DNA from: Bartonella sp. DGB1
GTDB taxonomy: Bacteria; Pseudomonadota; Alphaproteobacteria; Rhizobiales; Rhizobiaceae
Assembly (NCBI RefSeq): GCF_041345015.1
Contig: NZ_CP166769.1
Coordinates: forward strand, 558,001-622,000
Direction: 5' to 3'
DNA length: 64,000 bases
In this document: positions 16,935-25,627 of the stretch, piece by piece
Layout of the letters: every line of letters begins with the position of its first letter
Numbering within the stretch: the stretch's first letter is position 1
Notes under the pieces: generated by a model
What the model was told of the DNA's origin: nothing
The model's database searches: none
Seen by the model: only the letters and a program-made list of their open reading frames with translations
Position numbers and translations under genes: made by a program

Positions 16935-17805
16935 AGAGCAAAATTATTTATCCGCTGTAACATTAGCAAAAGCAGGTTATTATATCTTTCCATGTAGGGG
17001 AAAAGGTAAGCGAGCTAAAGCACCTTTATTAAAACAAAGCTGGCGCGCTATTTCAACCTTAGATTTAGAGCAGATAAAACTTTGGTGGGACAATTACCCA
17101 GATGCAATACCAGCTATAGATTTAGGAAAATCTAACTTAATAGTGTTAGATGCTGATAAAAAAGCTAATGTTGATGGTGTGGCTAATCTATTAGAGCTAT
17201 TTAAACACTATGAATATGATATTAGCAATATTTTTACAGTTATTACAGCTAATAACGGCATTCATTTTTATTTTAAACAACCAAAAGATGTAATGCTAGG
17301 TAATGCTACAGGAGATTTGCCTCAAGGGGTAGATGTGCGTGGTGCCGGTGGTTATGTTATTGCTAGCGGTGCTATTCTGGAAGATGGTAAGAAATATATA
17401 GCTAAGGGTAGTTTTACTAATATTGTTACTTTGCCTAACTGGATAAAAGACATAATCACAAAGCCTAAGCCCGCTGTTAAGCATGTTACTAGAGTTAAAA
17501 AGCCATCTGTAAGTTCTTTGCTTGACGATAATTTTTTCGTCGCTATGTATGTAGATAAATTAGTGGCTGAGGAAATGCAACAGCTTCGTTATTCCGCTAC
17601 TGGTACAGCTATTAATAAGTTATCTACCTCGGCTTTTAATCTTGGTACCTTGGTTGGTGCTCATGTGTTAAGTAAGATAGAAGCTATATCAAAATTAGAA
17701 CATAATAGTTTCTATTTAGGATTAAAGGCTAAGGATGTATTAGCGACTATTAACTTAGGTTTACAAGCTGGTATAAGAAAACCACGTGATTTAAATGTGA
17801 TGTGA
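16921..17805 (+). CDS. Primase-polymerase (bifunctional DNA primase/polymerase, N-terminal domain)
   Basis: 294 residues. The start YLSAVTLAKAGYYIFPCRGKGKRAKAPLLKQSW, an NLIVLDADKK acidic pair, TANNGIHFYF and VDVRGAGGYVIASG match the Prim-Pol (archaeo-eukaryotic primase) domain, about residues 8-180. The C-terminal 100 residues are not recognised and no helicase domain follows. It would prime phage replication with a host helicase. Confidence 0.8.
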   Translation: MEKLKEQNYLSAVTLAKAGYYIFPCRGKGKRAKAPLLKQSWRAISTLDLEQIKLWWDNYPDAIPAIDLGKSNLIVLDADKKANVDGVANLLELFKHYEYDISNIFTVITANNGIHFYFKQPKDVMLGNATGDLPQGVDVRGAGGYVIASGAILEDGKKYIAKGSFTNIVTLPNWIKDIITKPKPAVKHVTRVKKPSVSSLLDDNFFVAMYVDKLVAEEMQQLRYSATGTAINKLSTSAFNLGTLVGAHVLSKIEAISKLEHNSFYLGLKAKDVLATINLGLQAGIRKPRDLNVM

Positions 17806-17841
17806 TTTGAGTTAGGTAAAGGTATCTAATCTGGAGGAGAT

Positions 17842-18324
17842 ATGACAGATTTAACTAAATTAAACTTGGTCTCTGCATCTGAGGTTGCTAATTTTTTTAT
17901 TAGAGCAGGTAATTATAAATACACAAATCTTAAGATACAAAAATTAGTTTATTTAGCACATTTATTATATTTATCTGAAACATGTTTACCTTTAGTACGA
18001 GAAGATTTTGAGGCTTGGATGTATGGAGCTGTAGTTCCTAAATTGTATCGGCAATTAATACCATATGGTGCAGGTTGTATATCAGAACAGATAGAACAAA
18101 AAGGCTGTGAATTAACTCAAAACCAAGAATGTTTCTTATCTAACATAAATAAAGTATTTGGTAAAGCTACGTCCGCCAAGTTAGTGGAAATAACTCATTC
18201 TAAATCTGGAGCTTGGGCTCAAGTATACCAATATAATAACCGGCAAATTATACCACCAGAACTAATTAATGCAGAAGCCTTAGCTATAAGAAATTCTGAG
18301 CATACCTATATAAAGAGAGCGTGA
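17842..18324 (+). CDS. Panacea (DUF4065, SocA/GepA-like) antitoxin
   Basis: 160 residues: ASEVANFFIRAGNYKYTNLKIQKLVYLAHLLYL, then FEAWMYGAVVPKLYRQL and ITHSKSGAWAQV are signature Panacea residues. Proteins of this domain act as antitoxins for many unrelated toxins, including membrane-active ones. It starts after GGAGGAG and is 3 bases from a membrane-protein gene, the expected two-gene layout. A role in phage exclusion or lysogen stability is inference. Confidence 0.85.
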   Translation: MTDLTKLNLVSASEVANFFIRAGNYKYTNLKIQKLVYLAHLLYLSETCLPLVREDFEAWMYGAVVPKLYRQLIPYGAGCISEQIEQKGCELTQNQECFLSNINKVFGKATSAKLVEITHSKSGAWAQVYQYNNRQIIPPELINAEALAIRNSEHTYIKRA

Positions 18325-18327
18325 TTA

Positions 18328-18705
18328 ATGACGAACGTAACAGAAAGTGATATAGAGCTCATAGTAAAATGTGTCATAGAAGACGTTAATAAGCATAGGA
18401 AAACCAAGAAACAAGCGTGTCCTGGTTTAAGACCTTTAACGATTTTGTTAAATCGTTTTACCGATGGTTTATTAATATCTATCTTTGTAACTGTAGTGCA
18501 ATTAAGTGTGCATTATTATAACTTAGGTCAATTTGATAACAATTTAGTAATTATGTTTATCATTCTTATATGTTTAGGTCTTATTAGCGCAGTCATAAAG
18601 GACTTATCTAAAGTTGGGTATAAACGTAAGATTAACAGCATAGAGATGCAAGAAAATTGGCGGGACACATGGGAGCGTATAAAAAGAGAGCATGAAAAGT
18701 GTTAG
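18328..18705 (+). CDS. Two-helix membrane protein, candidate toxin of the Panacea pair
   Basis: 125 residues: charged N-terminus, two adjacent membrane helices (LLISIFVTVVQLSVHYY about 49-66 and LVIMFIILICLGLISAVI about 73-91), then an amphipathic basic tail (WRDTWERIKREHEKC). It begins 3 bases after the antitoxin gene, with a weak ribosome site (AAGAGAG) so it may be made at lower level. Panacea antitoxins are known with membrane-disrupting partners; this protein is not one I recognise by sequence. Confidence 0.6.
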   Translation: MTNVTESDIELIVKCVIEDVNKHRKTKKQACPGLRPLTILLNRFTDGLLISIFVTVVQLSVHYYNLGQFDNNLVIMFIILICLGLISAVIKDLSKVGYKRKINSIEMQENWRDTWERIKREHEKC

Positions 18706-18751
18706 TAGTCCGTATAAACTACAACTATTCTAATTTTTCGAGCAGTTCATT

Positions 18752-18816
18752 TTGTGGTGCATCTATAAGTCTTATTTTTATTTGTGCTGTAGGTTTGACT
18801 GTTTTCTGCACCACAA
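18752..18816 (+). other. Long-loop inverted repeat after the Panacea pair
   Basis: TTGTGGTGCA (18752-18761) pairs perfectly with TGCACCACAA (18807-18816) around 45 bases. An inner AGTC/GACT pairing is possible. There is no T run, so it is not a standard terminator. The rest of 18706-18904 shows no gene. Confidence 0.35.
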
Positions 18817-18904
18817 GTTAATTAATTTAATTATTGTGTTATCTCATATCTACGATGTGCATCTACTGAGTTTTAACACTAGTATTTGTTCCCCCAAATA
18901 GAGA

Positions 18905-18938
18905 CAATAAAAAACCCTATAAAAAATTATAGGGTTTT
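18905..18938 (-). terminator. Terminator of the outer-membrane protein gene
   Basis: AAAACCCTATAA and TTATAGGGTTTT form a 12-bp stem with a 4-base loop. On the minus strand it is followed by a T run. It ends the cargo gene and also shields the rightward operon end. Confidence 0.8.
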
Positions 18939-18960
18939 CACAGAGTTTATATAAATTATA

Positions 18961-19845
18961 TTAGAAATAATAGCTGAAGCTAATACGTACATCATGGCTA
19001 CTGAGACCGTCTAAGCCATAAGTTAAAGTCTGATTTATTTTTTCATCTTCTTTTTGGGTAAAAATTATTTTTTTATCTTGTTTAGAGCTAATATTATTAT
19101 AACGATATTCTGCTCGAACGCTTATATTTTTATGCAGTTTATATTCTAAACCTGCTCCTAGATTCCAGCTAAAACGTAAGCTGCTATTATTACCTTCAAT
19201 TTTTATTGTCATATCGTTAATATCGTTCTCTGTCATTCCATCATTTTCCACCATCCCTTTAGCGTGTTCTTCCTTATATTTGTTTTGTAAATCGTAAATT
19301 ACATTAATACCACCAGCAATATAAGGTAAAAAATCACCTAAATTTACACCAATTCTAGCACGTAAAGAACTATCTAAATAGCTATTTAAAGGCAATTCCA
19401 TGTGTGTATACTTTGGAGAGTATTTTGTGTGTTTATCTGCTTCTTTATAACGAATCTCATGAGCCTTTAATTTATAAGATACATCTAATTCCGCACCTAC
19501 AACTACTTGCTCGATAATTGCGTGATTATAACCTAAGAATAATCCTCCTAAATGAGATAAGTTAGTAACCGCTCCCATTGTTTCTGTTCCAAGTGTCTTG
19601 GTTTCATACCCTGAACTGTAACCAGGCTCTCTTCCAGTTAAAGTCATTTTCATGGAAGGATTCTTAATGTGATTTATCGCGAGAGAGTATTGCAAGCCTA
19701 CATAAACCCCAGACCAATTATTGTCTAAAACTTTACTATTAGATGGTTTTGGTAAGTCGGTTTTTTTACTTACGGTAGTAGCAGATACTTGACTCATTGA
19801 GAAGACTGAACCAAGTAAAATATAATACAAATATTTTAATTTCAT
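18961..19845 (-). CDS. Outer-membrane beta-barrel protein (Omp25/Omp31-like), prophage cargo
   Basis: 294 residues: signal peptide ending VSA near residue 22, then NWSGVYVGLQYSLA, LGGLFLGYNHAI, VGAELDVSYK, SLRARIGVNLGDFLPYIAGG, WNLGAGLEYKLHKNISVRAEYRY and a C-terminal HDVRISFSYYF strand ending in Phe. This is the eight-strand barrel pattern of alphaproteobacterial Omp25/31 proteins. It is antisense to its phage neighbours, with its own promoter gap (19846-20010) and a terminator, placed between replication and packaging genes. Likely lysogenic conversion: surface change or superinfection block (inference). Confidence 0.8.
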   Translation of the reverse strand: MKLKYLYYILLGSVFSMSQVSATTVSKKTDLPKPSNSKVLDNNWSGVYVGLQYSLAINHIKNPSMKMTLTGREPGYSSGYETKTLGTETMGAVTNLSHLGGLFLGYNHAIIEQVVVGAELDVSYKLKAHEIRYKEADKHTKYSPKYTHMELPLNSYLDSSLRARIGVNLGDFLPYIAGGINVIYDLQNKYKEEHAKGMVENDGMTENDINDMTIKIEGNNSSLRFSWNLGAGLEYKLHKNISVRAEYRYNNISSKQDKKIIFTQKEDEKINQTLTYGLDGLSSHDVRISFSYYF

Positions 19846-20010
19846 AATAACCTCATAAAATAATTAAATAAAATAAATACTTAAATAAATAGTAAACAGT
19901 TAATATAAGTACAGTAGAATCCTCTACAATAAATACTTATTTATATAATAATAAACTATAAATATATAGTTATAAATATTATTATTTATCAATTTTATTT
20001 AAAATTACGT

Positions 20011-20026
20011 TCTACAGACTCTGTTA
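20011..20026 (+). promoter_or_regulatory. Late promoter element upstream of HNH-terminase operon
   Basis: TCTACAGACTCTGTTA, 31 bases before the HNH gene, begins the main late operon. The downstream -10 position is less regular here than at the other copies. Confidence 0.55.
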
Positions 20027-20056
20027 CTTTGTTTATAGCGGTAGTAAATTGGTTGT

Positions 20057-20356
20057 ATGAAGATATCATTTAATAAATCATCTATAGGCAGTAGTGTTAG
20101 TTCCATTGGTTTTATGCCAAGGGTTAAGGATAGTTTTTATAGTTCTATGGAGTGGTTATCATTACGTAAGCAGGCTTTAAAGCGTGCATGTTATAAGTGT
20201 AGCTGGTGTAACTCCACCAAACGTTTATATGTTGACCATATTAAAGAGATAAAAGATGGTGGAAGCCGTACAGATTTAGGTAATCTGCAGGTTTTATGTG
20301 CTTCTTGCCATAATAAGAAAACCTCCCTGGCTAAGAAAATGCGACAAAATAATTAA
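20057..20356 (+). CDS. HNH endonuclease
   Basis: 99 residues with CSWCNSTKRLYVDHIKEIKDGG and LQVLCASCHNKKT: two CxxC zinc pairs and the DH of the HNH motif. Small HNH proteins next to terminase genes are usual in cos-type phages and are needed for genome end cutting and packaging. Confidence 0.9.
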   Translation: MKISFNKSSIGSSVSSIGFMPRVKDSFYSSMEWLSLRKQALKRACYKCSWCNSTKRLYVDHIKEIKDGGSRTDLGNLQVLCASCHNKKTSLAKKMRQNN

Positions 20357-20453
20357 AAGGGGGGGTAATAGTTAGCTTTTTAGGAGGCTCTCTTTTGTTC
20401 GGGAGGGGGCTCAACTCTGGAGATTTTTTTTTTAAAAAAACTTTGATTTTGGG
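20357..20453. other. Candidate cos region
   Basis: The gap between HNH and small terminase is unusually G-rich for this DNA (a G7 run, then CGGGAGGGGGCTC) and then has long T and A runs. In HNH-associated phages the cos site lies in this place. No cut position can be read from the sequence alone. Confidence 0.35.
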
Positions 20454-20909
20454 ATGATTTTTGCAATTATGAAACATGCTAAGCAAGGAAAAAATAACAA
20501 AAACGTAAGTTTTCCACAGAAAGTTACTAATATTTCCACGGTAATGACCCAAGGAATAATGCGTAACGGTGTTTATACGCCTTCTACAGAAGAATTAGAG
20601 AAGGTTAAAAAATTATTGGGTTTAAATTGGTCAGATGAAAAAATAGCAATTTTGCTAAAGCTAGAGCTATCTGTATTTCAGGTGTCATTTGCTGGTTTAT
20701 TATCGATGCGTGAATATTTTATTTTGCAAAAAGAAGAACAGCTAACAGATTTCTTATTAGAAAATGCCAAACAAGGAAAAGAAACCGCAGTAAGAAGTCT
20801 TTTAAAAATGATTAAAGGCGACGAAAGGTCTAGCTATGTTAGTAAAAAGGAACAAGCTAGCGAATTGGCAGATAATTTTAATCCTCGAGGTTGGGTAAAT
20901 GCAAAATAA
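20454..20909 (+). CDS. Terminase small subunit
   Basis: Up to 151 residues; the real start may be the ATG at 20469 (MKHAKQGKNN). The middle (NWSDEKIAILLKLELSVFQV) looks like an HTH and the C-terminus (LLKMIKGDERSSYVSKKEQASELADNFNPRGW) fits small terminases. It overlaps the large terminase gene by 11 bases and follows HNH and the cos candidate. Confidence 0.65.
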   Translation: MIFAIMKHAKQGKNNKNVSFPQKVTNISTVMTQGIMRNGVYTPSTEELEKVKKLLGLNWSDEKIAILLKLELSVFQVSFAGLLSMREYFILQKEEQLTDFLLENAKQGKETAVRSLLKMIKGDERSSYVSKKEQASELADNFNPRGWVNAK

Positions 20910-22632
20910 TAAATATTGGGATTTATCATTTCCTAATTGGTGGGAATCTTTACAGGCTGGTAAAAGCTTAGTTCCTGATTTACCACTTAATAAGGAAAGA
21001 GCAGATTTTGCAGTTGCTTGTTTTAATCGTCTTTGTTTACCAGATGTTGCTGGCACTCCTTTAATGAAAGATTCAGCGGGTGAATGGTTTAGGGATATCG
21101 TTCGTGCGATATTTGGTTCATGGGATAGTAAAAATAAGGTAAGAATGATTAATCATATTTTTTGCCTTGTACCTAAGAAGAATAGTAAGACTACTGGCGG
21201 TGCGGCGATAATGTTAGTTAATCTGATTTTAAATGAGCGCCCTAATGCAGAAATGCTAATAGTAGCTCCTACATTGGATATAGCCAAGATATCATTTGAA
21301 CAATTATGCGGAATGATTGAAATAGATACGTATTTAAGTAATTTATTTCATATTACTTACCATAAGAGAGAAATTAAAAATTTACAAACCGGAGCAGTTT
21401 TAAGAGTTAAAAGCTTTGATGTTAAAACCCTTACCGGAGTAAAACCAGTTGCTGTATTAATTGATGAATTGCATGTTATTGCTTCTTTGCCACAGGCTGA
21501 ACGAGTTATTACTCAGTTACGTGGTGGTATGGCTAGTGTTGTGTTGCAGAAGGTTTTATTTTAACTATTACTACGCAAAGTGACCAAGCTCCTAAAGGAG
21601 TATTTAAAGAACAGTTACAAGTTGCTAGGAAAATACGTGATGGTGAAATAAGAGACACTAGAACCCTGCCAATATTATATGAATTTCCGCAAGAGGTTCA
21701 ATCAGGTGATGATGAGCAATGGCGCGATGTTAATCTTTGGAAATATGTAACACCTAATTTAGGTTTATCCGTTAATTTAGATTTTTTAAAAGAGGCTTTT
21801 AATGAAGCCGATAGAGCAGGTGAGGCTAGTTTAAATCGTTTTTTTATCACAACATTTAAACGTGCAAATTGCTACTGATTTAACCGGTGAAGTTTGGGGA
21901 GTTGCTCCTTATTGGAAGGATTGTATAGATTATTCGTTAGCCTCAGTTGAGAATCTTTTAGCCAAAAGCGATAAGGTAACTATTGGTATTGATGGTGGTG
22001 GTTTAGATGACTTACTAGGTTTATGTGTGCTTGGTTTTAAATTCCTCTACAGGAAATATTATAGTTATTTCCATGCTTTAGCCGATAGGATAATTTTAGA
22101 ACGTCGTAAAGATATAGCAGTACAATTAACTGATTTTGAGCGGGAAGGTAGCTTAAGCTTTTATAATAAAAGCGGTGAAGAAACTAGCTTTATTGTTAAT
22201 TTAGTAAAGCAAGTTAATGCTAGTGGTAAATTACCTGCTATTGCTGGTATTGGTGTAGATAGTGCCGGTATTTCTAGTGTTTTATTAGAATTACAAAATG
22301 CAGGTTTTACTATTACTCAAAATGGTGTAGCTGGAGCTGTTACTGCAGTTCCTCAAGGTTATAAATTAAGCGGTACTATTCAAGAGATTGAAAAACTTAT
22401 TAAAGATAAAAATCTGTTTCATAGCGGTAGCTTACTGATGGAATGGGTTATTGGTAATGCCAAATTAGAACAACGTGGCAGTGCTGTTTATATCACTAAG
22501 AAAATCAGCGGTAGAGCAAAGATTGACCCGTTAATAGGTTTATTTAATGCACATCATATATTGATGAGTCAATTAATGGATGTGCGGTCTAATTCTATGA
22601 ACCACTTTTTAGATGTCTTTAGTGGGGGTTAA
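20899..22632 (+). pseudogene. Terminase large subunit, broken by two opposite frameshifts
   Basis: Three frames together make one protein of about 577 residues. Part 1 (20899-21564) holds the ATPase: VPKKNSKTT as Walker A and AVLIDELH as Walker B. Part 2 (about 21546-21878) resumes EGFILTITTQSDQAPKGVF, including the ATPase coupling motif. Part 3 (to 22632), back in the first frame, holds the RNase H-like nuclease (VTIGIDGGG, AIAGIGVDSAG). The second break lies in a T7 run near 21845. Translation of part 1 alone would lack the nuclease, so packaging is probably lost unless the breaks are artefacts. Confidence 0.85.
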
Positions 22633-22633
22633 G

Positions 22634-23821
22634 ATGGCTATATTGGATTTTTTTAGAAAGAAAAAAACAGAAGATAAATTTATACCTGTAATAGATTTAT
22701 TCAATGCACATAATATTTGTAATAATAGTCCATTGAAAATATCTGCGGGCTGGGCATGTATTAACCTTATTGCAGATACTATAGCTACTTTACCAATTGA
22801 GATTTTAACAAGGGATAAGCAAGGCATTGAGATTGATAATAAAGATAGTGTTTTATATGACTTGTTAAAATTTTCGCCTAATGAACATCAAACTAAAGAA
22901 GATTTTTTTGCTTGTATAGTTGTTTCGTTAGAATTATTTGGTACTGCTTATATTAAAAAGACTATAGCTGGAAATAAATTAATCTCTTTAATACCGTTAA
23001 AGTTTGATGATGTTAGCCGTGTTACTGAGAATGAGCAAATTTATTATTATCATAAAACCGAAAAATTAACCTCTGCTGATATTATCGAGATTAAAGGTCG
23101 TGGTGGCGGTATCGTTAAAGCTTGGCAACCATTGTTTTTTGGCAAGGGTATTTTTGAACATGCCAGTGCAAGCGAAGAAGTAGCAAGGAAGTTTTTTATC
23201 AATGGCTTAATGTCTCAATATGCTTTGGAGTTTACTCAAGATTTAACTAAAGAGCAATACCAAGAAGTAAAACAATATTTAGCTGAATTAGCTCCTTTAG
23301 GTGAAAACGGTGGTAAACCGCCTGTTTTACCACCTTATACAAAGCTTACTTCTTTGCAAGCTAATTTTTCAGAAAGCCAAATGTTAGAGAGCCGTATTTT
23401 TGCGGTTGAAGAAATTTGTCGATTTTTTGGTATTCCTCCACATATGGTAGGTGCTCCTTTTAAGGGTAGTTCATTAGGTGGCGGAATTGAAGCCACTAAC
23501 GCTATGTTTTTACAATATTGTTTACGTGGACGTATTAAGCGAATTGAGTCAGCTTTTGAAAAATCCTTATTTAATTTATCTGAACGTAAGCAAGGTTATC
23601 GGATTAAGTTTAACTTTGAAGGTTTATTAAGAGCCGATAGTAAAACCCGCGCAGAAAATTATCAGAAGATGTTAGCTAGTGGAGTTATGACTATTAATGA
23701 AGCTAGAGCTTTAGAAGGTTTATCTCCAGTTACAGGAGGCGATATTCCTAGAATGCAAATGCAATATGTTCCAATTACTCAAAATCCAATGGAGGCAACT
23801 GATGGAAACAAAGGCAATTAA
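22634..23821 (+). CDS. HK97-family portal protein
   Basis: 395 residues from the ATG at 22634 (MAILDFFRKKK), with a longer frame upstream that overlaps terminase. WACINLIADTIATLPIEI, LLKFSPNEHQTKEDFFACIV, FEHASASEEVARKFF and FGIPPHMVGAPFKGSSLGGGIEATNAMFLQYC match portals of the HK97 type. It forms the dodecameric ring for DNA entry and the head-tail joint. Intact. Confidence 0.92.
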   Translation: MAILDFFRKKKTEDKFIPVIDLFNAHNICNNSPLKISAGWACINLIADTIATLPIEILTRDKQGIEIDNKDSVLYDLLKFSPNEHQTKEDFFACIVVSLELFGTAYIKKTIAGNKLISLIPLKFDDVSRVTENEQIYYYHKTEKLTSADIIEIKGRGGGIVKAWQPLFFGKGIFEHASASEEVARKFFINGLMSQYALEFTQDLTKEQYQEVKQYLAELAPLGENGGKPPVLPPYTKLTSLQANFSESQMLESRIFAVEEICRFFGIPPHMVGAPFKGSSLGGGIEATNAMFLQYCLRGRIKRIESAFEKSLFNLSERKQGYRIKFNFEGLLRADSKTRAENYQKMLASGVMTINEARALEGLSPVTGGDIPRMQMQYVPITQNPMEATDGNKGN

Positions 23822-25541
23822 ATTAGAGGTTAAAGAATTAGCAGAAACAGGTGAATTTAGTGGTTATGCCTCTGTTTTTGGTGTTGTTGACCATTCTAAT
23901 GATGTTGTTGTTAAGGGAGCTTTTAAGAAAAGCTTAGATAAACATAAAAGTAAAGGCACAAATGTTGCGATGCTTTGGCAACATAAACGAGATAGTCCTA
24001 TAGGTGTTTGGCAAGAAGTAAAAGAGGATGATAAGGGCTTATTTGTAAAGGGTAAGCTTGTTACTGGTACCACTCAAGGAAGGGAGACTTACGAGTTATT
24101 AAAAGCAGGTGCTTTATCTGGTTTGTCGATTGGTTACTTCGTTAGAGATTATGAATATATCGGCGGAGCCAAACATTTAAAAGAAATAGAATTACAAGAA
24201 ATATCGCCGGTTACATTACCTTGTAATGAGCTGGCACGAGTAGAACATGTTAAATCACAAAAGGAAATCATAGCCATGGAAACATTAGAAGTAAAACAAT
24301 TGGTAGAACAATCTACTAAGAATTTAGAAGAAAAAACTCAGAAGTTAGAAGAGACTTTTAAAAAGTCTTTAGAACAAGAAACTAAGACTTTAAATAGTAA
24401 GTTAGAAAAATCTGAAGCAGAAAATAGGCAGTTAAAAGAAGAAGGTCAGCAATTAAAAAAATCCGTTGATGAACTTAAGGATAATTTTTTAGAGTTAGCT
24501 CAGAAACAATTAAATAGATTAGATTTATCGGATGAAAGTACTAAAAGTATAGGACAGCAGTTTATTGAGAGTGAGCAGTTTAAGTGTCGCCCTAGTTCAA
24601 AAGAGAGTACAATTTCTCTAGAGGTTAAAAATGTTATTAGTACGTTATCTTCTAGTGTAGGTGGGCTTGTAAAGCCACATATTGAAAGTGGTTTTATAGC
24701 TTTACCTCGTAGAGAGTTAAAGATTAGGGATTTATTACCAATTAGAAAAACTTCTAGTGACTCTATACAATATAGTGTAGAAAAGGATTTTTCTAATAAA
24801 GCTTCTATAGTTAAGCAAGGCGAATTAAAACCTTATTCTAATTTTACTATTGAAACTAAGACGGCTCCTGTAGAGACCATTGCTCATTTATTTAAAGTTA
24901 CCGAGCAGGCTCTGGATGATATTCCTACCTTACAAGGATATATTAATGATAGGCTTGTTTATGGTTTAGATTTGTTTGAAGAAGACCAACTTTTAAATGG
25001 GACAGGAACTAACAATCAGTTAACAGGTCTGTTGAAGGTTGCTAGTAAATTTAAAGATGTTACTAAATTTCAAACACAAGATAATTTACGCACTCCATTA
25101 GAAAATTTAAGATTAGCTAGAGCACAAGTAGCACTTTCTGGTTTTTTTGCTGATGGTATTGTCGTTAATCCTATTGACTGGGAAAATATCATGGGTCTTA
25201 AGGATACGACAGGTCGTTATTTGCATGGTGACCCTTTTAAACAAAGAGAAAAAACTATTTGGGGTATTCCTGTAGTTACTACAGAGGCGATTGAGCAAGG
25301 TAAATTTTTAGTTGGTGCTTTTAAGATGGGCGCAGCTATTTATGACCGCTGGTTTACTAGAGTTTCTTTAGCTCGTACAGGAGACGATTTTGATAGAAAC
25401 CTTATTAGCTTAAGAGGTGAGCGTCGTATCGCGTTAACTGTATTTAGACCATCTGCATTTATTCATGGTGCTATTAACGAAGGTGTTCCAGAAGGGATAT
25501 ATACTAATGTTAATATTATTGAAGGTAGTAAAATCAGGTAA
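23802..25541 (+). CDS. Prohead protease-major capsid protein fusion (HK97 type)
   Basis: 579 residues from the ATG preceded by GGAGG. Residues 1-150 are the HK97 S78 protease, with His61 in MLWQHKRDSPIG and Ser109 in LSGLSIGY. A coiled-coil scaffold-like stretch (about 160-245) follows, then the capsid fold (SSVGGLVKPHIESGFIALP, GLDLFEEDQLLNG, VVNPIDWENIMGLKD, DRWFTRVSLARTGDDF). An in-frame ATG at 24276 (residue 159) has AAGGAA 9 bases upstream, so capsid may also be made separately. It overlaps the portal stop. Protease-capsid fusions occur in some HK97-like phages. Confidence 0.9.
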   Translation: METKAIKLEVKELAETGEFSGYASVFGVVDHSNDVVVKGAFKKSLDKHKSKGTNVAMLWQHKRDSPIGVWQEVKEDDKGLFVKGKLVTGTTQGRETYELLKAGALSGLSIGYFVRDYEYIGGAKHLKEIELQEISPVTLPCNELARVEHVKSQKEIIAMETLEVKQLVEQSTKNLEEKTQKLEETFKKSLEQETKTLNSKLEKSEAENRQLKEEGQQLKKSVDELKDNFLELAQKQLNRLDLSDESTKSIGQQFIESEQFKCRPSSKESTISLEVKNVISTLSSSVGGLVKPHIESGFIALPRRELKIRDLLPIRKTSSDSIQYSVEKDFSNKASIVKQGELKPYSNFTIETKTAPVETIAHLFKVTEQALDDIPTLQGYINDRLVYGLDLFEEDQLLNGTGTNNQLTGLLKVASKFKDVTKFQTQDNLRTPLENLRLARAQVALSGFFADGIVVNPIDWENIMGLKDTTGRYLHGDPFKQREKTIWGIPVVTTEAIEQGKFLVGAFKMGAAIYDRWFTRVSLARTGDDFDRNLISLRGERRIALTVFRPSAFIHGAINEGVPEGIYTNVNIIEGSKIR

Positions 25542-25570
25542 GAGTGCTTAATAGCATAGCAACTGACAAT

Positions 25571-25603
25571 TGTTGCCTATCTTTATGTTTAAGGTAGACA
25601 ACA
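25571..25603 (+). other. Hairpin between capsid and connector genes
   Basis: TGTTG pairs with CAACA and CTA with TAG across a single mismatch, in the only sizeable gap of the head-tail operon (25542-25627). It could tune transcription after the capsid gene. No T run follows. Confidence 0.35.
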
Positions 25604-25627
25604 GCTACTAATTTTTGTGAGGCTGGA

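Noticed and set aside
21546..21878. Programmed frameshift in terminase
   Set aside because: Two opposite changes are needed and there is no known case of such control in terminases; mutation or error is simpler.
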